Of a DNA stretch of 64,000 bases, positions 33,596 to 42,617 are shown piece by piece. The DNA is taken from the NCBI GenBank assembly GCA_021371965.1, contig JAJFVE010000155.1:59192-123191 (forward strand), written 5' to 3'. Source of the stretch: Planctomycetaceae bacterium. Its GTDB lineage: Bacteria > Planctomycetota > Phycisphaerae > SM23-33. Below the pieces are notes generated by a model, which worked only from the letters and a program-made list of their open reading frames with translations, ran no database searches and had not been told where the DNA came from. The stretch's first letter is position 1; every line of letters begins with the position of its first letter. The position numbers and the translations under genes are program-made.

Positions 33596-35244
33596 AGATC
33601 ATGCTGATCCAGGCCGAGCCGCCTGATGACATTCAGGACTTCAACTTCCCGATGGGATACGCCGCCCTGGACTCGGTTCTCAGCCAGGCCGGCCACGAGG
33701 TCCGGATCGTCTCGACGGTGGCGTACCATCTGCTGGACAAGGACATCGCCGCGCGGATTCTCGATTTCAAGCCGCACCTGGTCGGCATCGGCGGCATGTG
33801 GCCGTACCTGCCTCGCGTAGAGATGCTCGTGCGGCTTGTTCGCGACACGTGGCCGCAGGCCAGGATCGTCCTGGGGGGATGGATGGTGACGTATCTGCCC
33901 CAGCTCGTGCTGCGCAAGGCCCAGCCGGACTTCTGCATTGCCGGCGAAGGCGAGTGGGCGATGCTCAAGCTGGCCAACGCCCTCGCTGACGGCGGGGATT
34001 ATTCGCAGATTCCCGGCGTGTCTTTTCGCGAGGGCGACCGTACGATCGACAACGGCATGGGCGAACTCTACCCCCTGGACCAACTGCCCATGCCCAACTG
34101 GGAGAAGTTCCCGATGGAGTACTACCTGCGCGTCGGGTGGTATTTCAACTCCTTCTGCACCGGGTATGACCGCGTCATGGGCTGGGCGGTCAGCCGCGGC
34201 TGTCCGGGCAAGTGCAACTTCTGCACGCCAGGGGCGGCCTTGCGGTACAAGCCGATGGACCTGCTGATGGACGAGCTTCACCAGATCGAGGACCGGTTCC
34301 ATCCGACGTTCATGTACTGGATGGACAACCTGACGATGGGCAGCATCGCGCAGGGCAAGAAGTTCGCCCAGCGCCTGATCGACGAGAAGTTCAAGTGGCG
34401 ATACTTCCTGACCGGGCGAGTCGACCGCGTCGATCGCGAGCTGATGGCCATCCTCAAGGAATCCGGCTGCGCGTGCATCCTCTACGGTCTCGAAAGCGCC
34501 AACAACGACATGCTCAAGGCGATGGGCAAGAATACCACCGTGGAGGAGTTCGTCGAGGCGGTGAAGATCACCAAAGAGGCGGGCATAGGCGTCAACATCT
34601 CGGGCATGTTCGGTCAGCCCGGCGAAACACTGGACGATTTCTACAAGACGTTGCGCCTGATCATGACCTCGACCGACCGGCGCATGCCCTTCTCGAACAA
34701 CCAGGGCTTCTACCCCCTGACGACGTTCCCCGGGGCGCCGATCTACGACTGGGCGGCCGAGAACGGCTACTTCAGCAGCGACGACGAGTTCTACGACAAG
34801 TTCTTCAAGGACCGGTGGATCAACTACACCGACTACTCCGACGAGATCGTCATCCAGGCCCTCAACGTGGCCAACCTGATGAACACGTGGAACTTTCACC
34901 ACAGCAAGGCCCTGAGCCTGGAAGACGCCCTGGCGGGCATGCAGTCGCTGCGGACGGCCAAAGTTTCTCCGGCTGCGGTGGCCTACCGCGTCAAGACCCG
35001 CCTGGACGCCCGCCCAGCGCTCAAGGCGCGCGTGCGTGCGGTGCTGGAGCATTGCCCGCCGCTGCTGCGCCTGGCCCGCAGGCTCCTGCAGCGCGGCGCG
35101 CAGGCGCCGGTCCCGCCGCCCGAGCCGGCGGCGGGGCAGGCGGCGCGGATCGATCCGGCCTGGCCGGCTGAGAAACAGCTCGACGAGTTTATCGCCCGGG
35201 TCGTGCGAGACTATCTCGACGGCGCCGCGGCGCCGGCGCCATGA
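33592..35244 (+). CDS. Cobalamin-binding-domain radical SAM protein
   Basis: 550 residues from ATG 33592. The N-terminal 150 residues are a B12-binding Rossmann domain (MLIQAEPPDD, VGIGGMWPYLPR, IVLGGWMVTYLP, DFCIAGEGEW). The radical SAM cluster motif is SRGCPGKCNFC (Cys204, Cys208, Cys211), with ILYGLESANNDMLKAM and the GMFGQPGE SAM-side motifs. The C-terminal 100 residues are basic/Pro-rich. Enzymes of this class methylate unactivated carbons or do other radical reactions; here the substrate is likely a sugar or lipid. One of three in the cluster (with 43577 and 56540). No HxxG cobalamin motif is evident, as in many such enzymes. Confidence 0.8.
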   Translation: MKIMLIQAEPPDDIQDFNFPMGYAALDSVLSQAGHEVRIVSTVAYHLLDKDIAARILDFKPHLVGIGGMWPYLPRVEMLVRLVRDTWPQARIVLGGWMVTYLPQLVLRKAQPDFCIAGEGEWAMLKLANALADGGDYSQIPGVSFREGDRTIDNGMGELYPLDQLPMPNWEKFPMEYYLRVGWYFNSFCTGYDRVMGWAVSRGCPGKCNFCTPGAALRYKPMDLLMDELHQIEDRFHPTFMYWMDNLTMGSIAQGKKFAQRLIDEKFKWRYFLTGRVDRVDRELMAILKESGCACILYGLESANNDMLKAMGKNTTVEEFVEAVKITKEAGIGVNISGMFGQPGETLDDFYKTLRLIMTSTDRRMPFSNNQGFYPLTTFPGAPIYDWAAENGYFSSDDEFYDKFFKDRWINYTDYSDEIVIQALNVANLMNTWNFHHSKALSLEDALAGMQSLRTAKVSPAAVAYRVKTRLDARPALKARVRAVLEHCPPLLRLARRLLQRGAQAPVPPPEPAAGQAARIDPAWPAEKQLDEFIARVVRDYLDGAAAPAP

Positions 35245-36176
35245 CGGGAACGGCCATGCGATTCTTCCGTCAATGCGATTTCGACTCTCCGCCGAAGATC
35301 AGCATCGTGCTGCTCGATTGGTCGGTGCGGGAGAGTTTTCACGTGCTGCACTACCTGGCCCGCCAGGTGGCCCGCCGCAGCGACTATGAAGTGATGCTGC
35401 TGGAATGGCACGATCGCCGCAGCCCGGCCGTCGATGCGATCATCGAGCGGTACGCCGCGCGCGGGCTGCCCGCGCCGGTAGACACGTGGATCGCGATGGA
35501 TCGGCTGGCGGAGCAGTACTATCACAAGCACGTGATGTATAACGCCGGCATCCTGCAGGCCCGCGGGCCGGTCGTGGTCATTATGGACTCCGACGCCATC
35601 CTCAAGACCACGTTCGTCCAGACGGTCATCGACGAGTTCGCCGCCGGCGGCCGCCTCGCGCTGCACTTCGAGCAGATCAGGAACTTCGACCGTTCGATGT
35701 ATCCATTTGACTATCCGATGATCGACGAGCTGACCGGCCCGGGCTGCGCCAATGCTGTCGACGGCGTGCCCAACGGGTTCCAGACCTGCGCCAAGAGCCT
35801 GGCGAAGGACTGGAATCTCTGGCACGTGTACAACTACGGTGCGTGCTTCTCTGCGCGGCGCGACGACCTGATTGCCATCGGTGGCGCCGACGAGCACGAC
35901 GATTATCTCGGGCATGTGTGCGGCCCATACGAGATGACGGCCCGTTTGATCAACGCGGGCGCCGCGGACCGGTTGCATGAGACGCACTTCCTCTATCACG
36001 CGTACCATCCCAGCCAGGGCGGCGACGGCAATTACATGGGCCCCAACAACGGCCGCGGCATGTCCACCACCGCGATGGCCATCCCCAGGACGCGGCGCAT
36101 CCTGCCGCTGAAGGAGAATGACGCCATCCGCGCGATGCGGCTGGCGGGCAGTGGCCAGGGGAGGTCGCAGCGATGA
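35241..36176 (+). CDS. Glycosyltransferase family 2-like protein
   Basis: 311 residues from ATG 35241, overlapping the previous stop. Opening SIVLLDWSVRESFHVLHYL is a GT-A first strand; VVVIMDSDAIL carries the D-x-D metal site, and the conserved tail block is YGACFSARRDDLIAIGGADEHDDYL...GPYEMTARLINAG. It is a clear paralogue of the N-terminal domain of the 40998 product (SLVLLDWGCRESFHLLDYL). Cytoplasmic sugar transfer onto the growing glycan is likely. Confidence 0.78.
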   Translation: MTGTAMRFFRQCDFDSPPKISIVLLDWSVRESFHVLHYLARQVARRSDYEVMLLEWHDRRSPAVDAIIERYAARGLPAPVDTWIAMDRLAEQYYHKHVMYNAGILQARGPVVVIMDSDAILKTTFVQTVIDEFAAGGRLALHFEQIRNFDRSMYPFDYPMIDELTGPGCANAVDGVPNGFQTCAKSLAKDWNLWHVYNYGACFSARRDDLIAIGGADEHDDYLGHVCGPYEMTARLINAGAADRLHETHFLYHAYHPSQGGDGNYMGPNNGRGMSTTAMAIPRTRRILPLKENDAIRAMRLAGSGQGRSQR

Positions 36177-37033
36177 AGCCGCCTGTCACAGGCCACATTC
36201 TTCAGGATGCCGACCCGGCGCGCTGGGCGGAGCATCGTTTTGGTCTTTCGGTGGGGCGGTGGGCGGCGCTGCGGCAGCGATGCCTCTGGGTCACTGGCGC
36301 CGGCAGCGGGTTCGGGCGGGCGATCGCCGTTGCCCTGGCAGCGGCGGGGGCGCGAGTCGTCCTCTCCGGGCGGCGCGAAGCGGCCTTGAAGGACAGTCTG
36401 GCCGAGATGGACTCGCTGGGCATCTCCAGCCGCCAGTGCCGCGCAGTGCCTCTGGACGTGACCGACGAGTCGCAGGTCGCCGCCGCCTGCCGACAAGTGC
36501 ACTCCGATTGCGGCAACGTGTACGGGCTGGTGCACTGCGCGGCCCTGCCGACCGAGCCGGGCCGGGAACGGCCACTGTTGGAGGGGTCGCACGGGTATTG
36601 GCAGGTCCTTCTGGCGACGAACGTGACGGGCCCGTGGCTTCTGACGCGGTCGGCTTTTCCGCTCATGCGGGCGGGGGGGCAGGCGCGCGTCGTGTTGCTG
36701 TCGAGCGGGGCGGGGTGGGCGTTCACCAGCGGGTTTGGGCCGTACAACGTTTCCAAGGCCGCCGTCAATTGCCTGGGCGGCTCGCTGGCGGCGGAGATGG
36801 CCGCTGCGGCGCCGGAGATGGACATTCAGTGCAATGTTCTCGACCCCGGCCAGGCCCGCACGCAGATGAACCGTTCGTCCCCGGCCAGTCCGTACAGCGT
36901 GGTGAGCATGACGATGATGCTGCTTTCGCATCCGGGCGGCGGACCCAATGGGATGTTCTTTCACCGCGACGGGCGGCACCTGGAGTTCGCGTCATCGGGC
37001 GTGTATCCGCGGTCTCTGTCGGAGGTCCGATAG
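36173..37033 (+). CDS. SDR-family oxidoreductase
   Basis: 286 residues from ATG 36173, overlapping the previous stop. Classical short-chain dehydrogenase: TGAGSGFG (41-48) NAD(P) motif, LLSSGAGW with the catalytic Ser, and YNVSK with Tyr190 and Lys194. The N-terminal 38 residues extend past the usual start. Likely a keto reduction step on a nucleotide sugar or fatty group within glycan synthesis. It could reduce the product of the 45064 or E1 alpha/beta enzymes, but no sequence evidence fixes its substrate. Confidence 0.8.
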   Translation: MKPPVTGHILQDADPARWAEHRFGLSVGRWAALRQRCLWVTGAGSGFGRAIAVALAAAGARVVLSGRREAALKDSLAEMDSLGISSRQCRAVPLDVTDESQVAAACRQVHSDCGNVYGLVHCAALPTEPGRERPLLEGSHGYWQVLLATNVTGPWLLTRSAFPLMRAGGQARVVLLSSGAGWAFTSGFGPYNVSKAAVNCLGGSLAAEMAAAAPEMDIQCNVLDPGQARTQMNRSSPASPYSVVSMTMMLLSHPGGGPNGMFFHRDGRHLEFASSGVYPRSLSEVR

Positions 37034-37036
37034 CCA

Positions 37037-38260
37037 ATGATCGCGAGCATCTCATTCTGCATTGTCGATGAGCTGGCCGACCAGGCGCTGCTGGAGGCGT
37101 GCGTGGCCGCTATCCGCCGCCTGGGGATGAACGACTGCGAGATCCTGATTCGCTCGGCGGTCGATCCGCATCTGGACGCGGCGCAGCATGTGCCGGAAGG
37201 ACAATCGCCCGCCGAGCAGGCATCGAAGGACTACGTGCTGATGATCGATAGCGCGATGGAACTGGCGCCCGACTGGCTGGAGAAGGTGCAGTCGGCCGAC
37301 TGTTTCGAGGTGATCGGAACGCAGATCAATTCGCCCGCTGGTCAGCGCATCGTCGACTGGGCCTATTTCGACCGTCGTAATCCGGACGGCCCGCCGTTTC
37401 CGGCCCACTATGACGAATGGTCGCCGCGGGCATTTGTCTCGGGCCTGCTGATGCTGGCGCGGCGCGACGTGCTGCTGGCAGCCGCACCGGCCCGGGAGTG
37501 TCTGACGGGATACCAGGCCGACGCGGCGCTGTGCCGACGCGTGGAAGAGAGCGGCTACCGCTGTGGCGCCGTGCCCGGGGCGCGGGCTCTCTATCGAGGC
37601 CCGACCGCCGCTCGGGCCGGCCGCGAAGACATGACCTTCGAGCGCGCGAGGAAACTGGCCGTGCGGCCCGCCCGAGACGCCATGGCCGCGGTCTCACGGG
37701 CGGCCGCCGAGGCCGCCATGAAACGCTATCCTCTCGTCCTGCGGGCACGGCTCAAGATCCTGTCGCTGCTCTACCGGCTGGCGATTGCCGACGCGGTCCA
37801 GGCCGCGATACCGCTGCTCAAGCTGCGGCGCAATCCGCCGGGCAGGAGCTTTCGCGTGGCCGCGATGAACGTGCTGGCCCCGTATCGCCTCGTTTCGGTC
37901 CCCAGCGCCCAAGGGCGCCGCGACGTGCGGAGATGCTGGCAGACCCTCTGCTGCTGCGCCGCCGCAGGGATTGATCGCGTCGCGCTATACGAAACGGGCG
38001 CCGCGGCCGTGGTTGCCTGCCTGCTGTCGTGCCGCATGCCCGTGAAGATCGCGGCGATCTGCGCCGCCCCCGGCGGGCCGCCCTGGCGACTGAAGGGCTG
38101 GCCGCTGTCCGACGAGGCGTCGCTGGCCTCGCAGACCGCGGCGATCCTCATCGCCAGCGTCGACCGGGTGCCTTTCCTGCGCGAGCGGCTGCTGGGGCTG
38201 GGCGTGGCAGACGATCGAATCATGACGCTCCTGCCGCCAGGGGGATTGGCGGCGCGTTGA
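37037..38260 (+). CDS. Glycosyltransferase-like protein with C-terminal Rossmann-like domain
   Basis: 407 residues, ATG three bases after the SDR stop. The N-terminal part (SISFCIVDELADQALLEACV, DYVLMIDSAMELAPDW, GLLMLARRDVLLAA) has GT2 shape although the D-x-D is reduced to IDSA. The C-terminal 110 residues (RRCWQTLCCCAAAGIDRVALYE, GLGVADDRIMTLLPPGG) match the end of the 40998 protein (RQCWLALAYAAQEGHREIILYG, AMGVDRRRIISLQ). I cannot say whether the N-terminal domain is catalytic. Confidence 0.6.
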   Translation: MIASISFCIVDELADQALLEACVAAIRRLGMNDCEILIRSAVDPHLDAAQHVPEGQSPAEQASKDYVLMIDSAMELAPDWLEKVQSADCFEVIGTQINSPAGQRIVDWAYFDRRNPDGPPFPAHYDEWSPRAFVSGLLMLARRDVLLAAAPARECLTGYQADAALCRRVEESGYRCGAVPGARALYRGPTAARAGREDMTFERARKLAVRPARDAMAAVSRAAAEAAMKRYPLVLRARLKILSLLYRLAIADAVQAAIPLLKLRRNPPGRSFRVAAMNVLAPYRLVSVPSAQGRRDVRRCWQTLCCCAAAGIDRVALYETGAAAVVACLLSCRMPVKIAAICAAPGGPPWRLKGWPLSDEASLASQTAAILIASVDRVPFLRERLLGLGVADDRIMTLLPPGGLAAR

Positions 38261-38315
38261 CCGGCCGGCGGCATCGCCCTATGATAGCCGGTCGGGCTCG
38301 GAGAAGGGTGCTCAG

Positions 38316-39236
38316 GTGACATTCGAGGAACTTTACAGACGTCTGTCGCTGGTCCGCCACGCGGAACAGAAGATCTTCGATGTCTACCACTCCGACGTCA
38401 TGCAATGCCCCGTCCACTTGAGCATCGGCCAGGAGTCCATCGCCGTGGCCCTGTGCGCGCACCTGCGCGGGGATGATCTGAAGATTGGCACGCATCGTTC
38501 GCACGCGCTGTATCTGGCCAACGGCGGCGACCTGAAAGCCTTCTTCGGCGAATTGCTCGCCCGCCAGTGCGGTTGCAGCGGCGGGATGGGCGGCTCGATG
38601 CATCTGTGCGACCGGACCAACGGCCTGGTAGGCACGACGAGCATTGTCGGCGGCGCGCTGCCCATCGCCGTCGGCCTGGCGATGGGCGTCGAGCGCCCGC
38701 GGCTGGCCGCGGTACTTTTTGGCGACGGCGCGGCCGACGAGGGCGCCTTCGCCGAGGCGGTAAACTACGCCCAACTGCGAAAGGCCCCGCTGGTCTTCCT
38801 GTGCGAGAACAACCGCTACAGCGTGTACACGCCGCAGCGCGTGCGGCGGGCGGCGCATCCGGCGGCCGTGGCGCGGGCCTTCGGCATGGAAACGCTCGAA
38901 GTGCCCATCGAGACGGCGGCCGACGTCTTCGCCCTGCACGACCTGCTGGCCGATCCGATCGCCGGCGTGCGGGGCGGCGGCGGGCCGCTGTTTGTCGAGT
39001 GCCACACCGTCCGGCGCTATGACCATAATGGCGTGCGCGACGATATCGCCGCGGGCTTTCGCGATGCTGCCGAGCGGGAACTCTACGACGCCTTCTGCCC
39101 CATGCGCGTGGCCAGGTGTCGATTGCCGGCCGAAGCGGCCGCCGCCATCGACGCAGAGCTTTGCCGGAGCATCGACGCAGCGTACGCCGAGGCGCTGGCG
39201 GCCGAGCGGACGGTCCTGGAGTATCGTCATGCGTAG
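38316..39236 (+). CDS. TPP-dependent dehydrogenase E1 component, alpha subunit
   Basis: 306 residues from GTG 38316 with AGAAGGG upstream. The TPP motif GDGAADEGAFAEAVNYA (136 onward) ends in ENN (164-166), and GTHRSHALYLANG and GMGGSMHL are E1 alpha landmarks of the pyruvate/acetoin dehydrogenase family. Slightly shorter than standard E1 alpha (320-370). The beta subunit is next. There is no E2 or E3 gene in the window, so it probably does not form a normal dehydrogenase complex; a carboligase-type two-carbon transfer in sugar synthesis is the alternative. Confidence 0.85.
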   Translation: MTFEELYRRLSLVRHAEQKIFDVYHSDVMQCPVHLSIGQESIAVALCAHLRGDDLKIGTHRSHALYLANGGDLKAFFGELLARQCGCSGGMGGSMHLCDRTNGLVGTTSIVGGALPIAVGLAMGVERPRLAAVLFGDGAADEGAFAEAVNYAQLRKAPLVFLCENNRYSVYTPQRVRRAAHPAAVARAFGMETLEVPIETAADVFALHDLLADPIAGVRGGGGPLFVECHTVRRYDHNGVRDDIAAGFRDAAERELYDAFCPMRVARCRLPAEAAAAIDAELCRSIDAAYAEALAAERTVLEYRHA

Positions 39237-39253
39237 CCGCCTTGGAGGCCTCC

Positions 39254-40294
39254 ATGAGTAACTGGGGCACAACGCCTAAGCTTCCGCCGCTGTTGGCCAA
39301 GGGCCCGCGCGATCTGACCTATCAGCAGGCCATCGCCGAAGCAATGCGCCAAGCGATGGCCGCCGACACGCGCGTCCGCGTCTTCGGCGAAGGCGTCACC
39401 GACCAGGCCGGCACCTACGGGACCACCCAGGGCCTGGAACAGCAGTTCGGCGCCGACCGCGTGTTCGACGTTCCCACGGCCGAGAGCATCATTACCGGCG
39501 TGGGGATCGGGATGAGCCTGGCGGGCTTGCGGCCCATCGTCGTGCATCCGCGCAACGATTTTCTGCTGGTGGGACTGGACCAGATTGCCAACCACGCCGC
39601 CAAGTGGCGGCTGATGTTTGCTGGGCGCGTCCAGGCCCCGATGGCCATCCGTAGCGTCGCCTGCCGCGGATGGGGTTCGGCGGCCCAGCACTCGCAGGCG
39701 CTGCACGCGGTGTTGGCGCATTTTCCGGGGCTGGAGGTTGCCATGCCCTTCACGCCCGCCGACGCCAAAGGCATGCTGCTCTACGCCGCACTCGATGCGG
39801 CAGGGCCGGTCATGATCATGGAACACAAATGGCTCTGGAACCTCTGCGGACCGGTGGACGAGGCGGTCTACACTTGCCGCCCCGGCGCCCCGGCCGTGAT
39901 CCGCCCCGGCGCCGACGTCACGATCGCCGCGGTGAGCTACGGGGTGGCCGATGCGCTGCAGGCGGCGGCGTTGCTGGAAGGGCGGGGCGTTTCGGCCGAG
40001 GTGATCGACATCCGCTGGATTTCGCCGCTGAGCGTGGAACCCATCTGCCGCTCGCTGGAACGCACGGGGCGGTTGATCGTCGTCGACACCGGACATAAGC
40101 GATATGGCGTTTGTGGAGAGGTCATCGCCCGCGTGCTGGAAGAAGTGCCGCCGCGGCGCCTCAAGGCATCGCCGGTGCGCATCGGCCTGCCGGATTCGCC
40201 CGTGCCGGCATGCGGCGAGACGGCGTACTTCCCCGGCCCGGCCGACATCGCCAAGGCCGCCGCATCTCTGGTCGGCAGCGGGGGACAATCGTGA
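39254..40294 (+). CDS. TPP-dependent dehydrogenase E1 component, beta subunit
   Basis: 346 residues from ATG 39254 (GGAGG ahead), 17 bases after the alpha gene. TYQQAIAEAMRQAMAADTRVRVFGEGV, PTAESIITGVGIGMSLAGLRPIV, and SYGVADALQAAALLEGRGVSAEVIDIRWISPL are the usual E1 beta blocks. E1 beta completes the TPP site at the subunit interface. Both subunits appear intact, so an active alpha2beta2 enzyme is likely. Its placement between glycosyltransferases makes a sugar-modifying role more likely than central metabolism. Confidence 0.88.
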   Translation: MSNWGTTPKLPPLLAKGPRDLTYQQAIAEAMRQAMAADTRVRVFGEGVTDQAGTYGTTQGLEQQFGADRVFDVPTAESIITGVGIGMSLAGLRPIVVHPRNDFLLVGLDQIANHAAKWRLMFAGRVQAPMAIRSVACRGWGSAAQHSQALHAVLAHFPGLEVAMPFTPADAKGMLLYAALDAAGPVMIMEHKWLWNLCGPVDEAVYTCRPGAPAVIRPGADVTIAAVSYGVADALQAAALLEGRGVSAEVIDIRWISPLSVEPICRSLERTGRLIVVDTGHKRYGVCGEVIARVLEEVPPRRLKASPVRIGLPDSPVPACGETAYFPGPADIAKAAASLVGSGGQS

Positions 40295-41010
40295 ACTGCC
40301 CTGGATTGACCCGCATCAGCATTCTGCTGCCGACCCGGCAGCGGCCCCAGGGTGTGGCGCGCCTGCTGGACAGCCTGGCCGATCACGCCGACGCGCCTGA
40401 GGGGCTGGAGGTCGTGCTGTACGTCGATCATGACGACCTGGCCAGCCAATCGATCTCGCACGACCGGATCGCGGTGGTGACGCTGGTGCGCCCGCGGGCC
40501 AAGATGGGGCAGATGCTGCGCACGTGCTATGCCGCCAGCAGCGGCCGGTGCATCATACTGCTCAATGACGACGCGGTCTGCCGCACCGGCGGCTGGGACA
40601 GTGCGGTGTTGGCGGCGCTGGAGGCCTTTGGCGACGGGATCGGCCTGGTCTGGTGCAACGACCTGTACCGCGGCGACAGCATGCCGGTCTTCCCGATCTT
40701 CTCGCGGCGCACGTGCGAGGCGCTCGACGGTCCCTCGCCGGCCGACTACAGCCACGACTACATCGACACGCACTTGTTCGACATCTTCGTCAAGCTGCGA
40801 GCCCTGGGCGTGGACCGCATGGCGTACCTGCCGCAGGTCGTCATCGAGCACATGCATCACGAAGTGGGCAAGGCCGCCTTCGACGCCGTGTACGACAAGG
40901 CCGCTCGCGTCCGCGACGAACTGACGTTCATCGCCTGGGAGGAATCGCGCCAGATCGCGGCCAAGGCCCTGGCGGCCACAATCCGGCAGGGGGCGCCATG
41001 CGATTCATAG
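40291..41010 (+). CDS. Glycosyltransferase family 2-like protein
   Basis: 239 residues from GTG 40291, overlapping the E1 beta stop (GTGA). ISILLPTRQRPQGVARLLDSL is a GT2 opening, and CIILLNDDAVCRTGGW holds the D-x-D equivalent (NDD). Ends with a helical region. The short length and SHDYIDTHLFDIFVKLRALG region fit bacterial GT2 proteins acting on a short glycan. The end overlaps the next gene by 13 bases. Confidence 0.72.
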   Translation: MNCPGLTRISILLPTRQRPQGVARLLDSLADHADAPEGLEVVLYVDHDDLASQSISHDRIAVVTLVRPRAKMGQMLRTCYAASSGRCIILLNDDAVCRTGGWDSAVLAALEAFGDGIGLVWCNDLYRGDSMPVFPIFSRRTCEALDGPSPADYSHDYIDTHLFDIFVKLRALGVDRMAYLPQVVIEHMHHEVGKAAFDAVYDKAARVRDELTFIAWEESRQIAAKALAATIRQGAPCDS

Positions 41011-42551
41011 TCGACACGCCGCCGCGGGGGCCCGTCGACGTCAGCCTCGTCCTGCTGGACTGGGGCTGCCGCGAGAGCTTTCACCTGCTGGACTACCTGG
41101 CTCACCAGACGGTCTCGCGCGACCGGTATCAGATCATCTGGACCGAGTTCTACGATGCCTCGCCCAGCCTGTGCGAGCTGATCGAAGCGGCCCGGCGCGC
41201 CGGGCGGCCGCTACCGGTCGACATCTACGCGGCGCTGGAGATCGACCGCTCGGTCTGCTATCACAAGCATCTGCTGATGAACCTGGGGATCGCGCTGGCG
41301 GCGGGGCGCATCGTCTGCATCGCCGACTCCGACGCCATCGCCAGCCCCCGCTTCATCGAGTCGATCATCGAATCGTTCGATCGCGACTCGAACATCGTGC
41401 TGCACCTGGACGAAGTCCGCAACAACGACCCGCGATTCCACCCGTTCGGATATCCCTCGCTGGTGGACATTCGGGGCTTCGGGTGCATCAACTGGGTCAA
41501 CGGCCGACCGATCGGGCTGGCCGACAAGACCGACCCGCTGCACTCGCGCAACTACGGGGCGTGCATGGCCGCGCTGCGCAGCGACATGATCGCCGCAGGC
41601 GGGCTGGACATGCACGTCGACTATCTGGCGCACATCTCCGGACCCTACGAGTTGACCTGGCGGCTGATCAATGCCGGAAAACGCGAGGTCTGGCACGACC
41701 GGGAGTGGCTTTACCACGTGTGGCATCCCGGCCAGGCCGGCGACGGCGACGTGATCGGTCCCCACGACGGAATGCACATTTCGTCGCCAGCCCTGGAGCA
41801 TCGTGCTTCCGGGCAAACGGCTCCGGAGGTGGAAAACGAGGCCATTGCCATGCTCCGCCAAGGCGGGCAGGTCGCGGACCGGTCGAAGTTGCTCGATGCC
41901 CTGATTGACCCGAAATGGCTCGAACAGTGGCGATATTCGCGTCTGCGGACCGATCAGCGCACGGGCCCGTTCGGCTCGGCTACCCGATACATCGTCCAGA
42001 ACGGACCGGAGCGGCAGATCGGCCGCCGCCAGCCGCCGTTTGGGCGGCGACTGCCCCGCCGTGCGCGGCTGGGCGCGGCGTGCATGGCCGTGGGGCTGGT
42101 CTGGCGGCAACTGAAGGTCAAATGGCGTTCGGCGATGTGGTCTTATCGCAGTGACGCCGCCGGCGGGGGCGGGTTGTTCCGCAAGCCTGCGGCCTTGCTT
42201 CGCTTCCTCAAGCGGATTGCGGCGTACGACCGCTATCTGCTGCGCCAGTGCTGGCTGGCATTGGCCTACGCGGCGCAGGAGGGGCACCGCGAGATCATTC
42301 TCTATGGCCAAGGCGACGCGGCCCGGGCATTGTGTGCGTTGTCGCGATGGCTGGGTCTGCGGATTACAGCCATCTGCCCCTTCGCGCCGGACCGCCCGCA
42401 ACGATTGCTGGGCCGGCCGACGATCGCACCGGGCGACCTGTCGGCAGCACCGGGCGTCGTCATGATCGCGGCCTTCGTTGACACGCAGCGCCACCTGGAA
42501 ACGCTGGAGGCGATGGGGGTCGACCGTCGGCGGATCATTTCGCTGCAATGA
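40998..42551 (+). CDS. Glycosyltransferase with additional C-terminal Rossmann-like domain
   Basis: 517 residues from ATG 40998. The N-terminal 290 residues are a GT2-like domain (SLVLLDWGCRESFHLLDYL, VCIADSDAIASPRF with D-x-D, NYGACMAALRSDMIAAGG, GPYELTWRLINAGK) paralogous to the 35241 product. A basic linker (about 330-400) leads to a C-terminal domain (REIILYGQGDAARALCALSRW, GVVMIAAFVDTQRHL) shared with the 37037 protein; this resembles the small Rossmann units attached to some methyltransferases and glycosyltransferases. Probably one polypeptide with two jobs or a regulatory module. Confidence 0.72.
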   Translation: MRFIVDTPPRGPVDVSLVLLDWGCRESFHLLDYLAHQTVSRDRYQIIWTEFYDASPSLCELIEAARRAGRPLPVDIYAALEIDRSVCYHKHLLMNLGIALAAGRIVCIADSDAIASPRFIESIIESFDRDSNIVLHLDEVRNNDPRFHPFGYPSLVDIRGFGCINWVNGRPIGLADKTDPLHSRNYGACMAALRSDMIAAGGLDMHVDYLAHISGPYELTWRLINAGKREVWHDREWLYHVWHPGQAGDGDVIGPHDGMHISSPALEHRASGQTAPEVENEAIAMLRQGGQVADRSKLLDALIDPKWLEQWRYSRLRTDQRTGPFGSATRYIVQNGPERQIGRRQPPFGRRLPRRARLGAACMAVGLVWRQLKVKWRSAMWSYRSDAAGGGGLFRKPAALLRFLKRIAAYDRYLLRQCWLALAYAAQEGHREIILYGQGDAARALCALSRWLGLRITAICPFAPDRPQRLLGRPTIAPGDLSAAPGVVMIAAFVDTQRHLETLEAMGVDRRRIISLQ

Positions 42552-42617
42552 TCTGCAATTTGCTTCGTCGGGCAGCCGTGGTAACATCGTTTCACGTTAC
42601 GTTGAAAGGACTCTTTG

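Noticed and set aside
33235..35052. 605-codon minus-strand frame opposite the radical SAM gene
   Set aside because: Antisense shadow of a gene with clear B12 and CxxxCxxC motifs; no ribosome site or family.
41211..42587. 458-codon minus-strand frame opposite the 40998 glycosyltransferase
   Set aside because: Shadow; amino-acid composition follows the complementary codons of the real gene.
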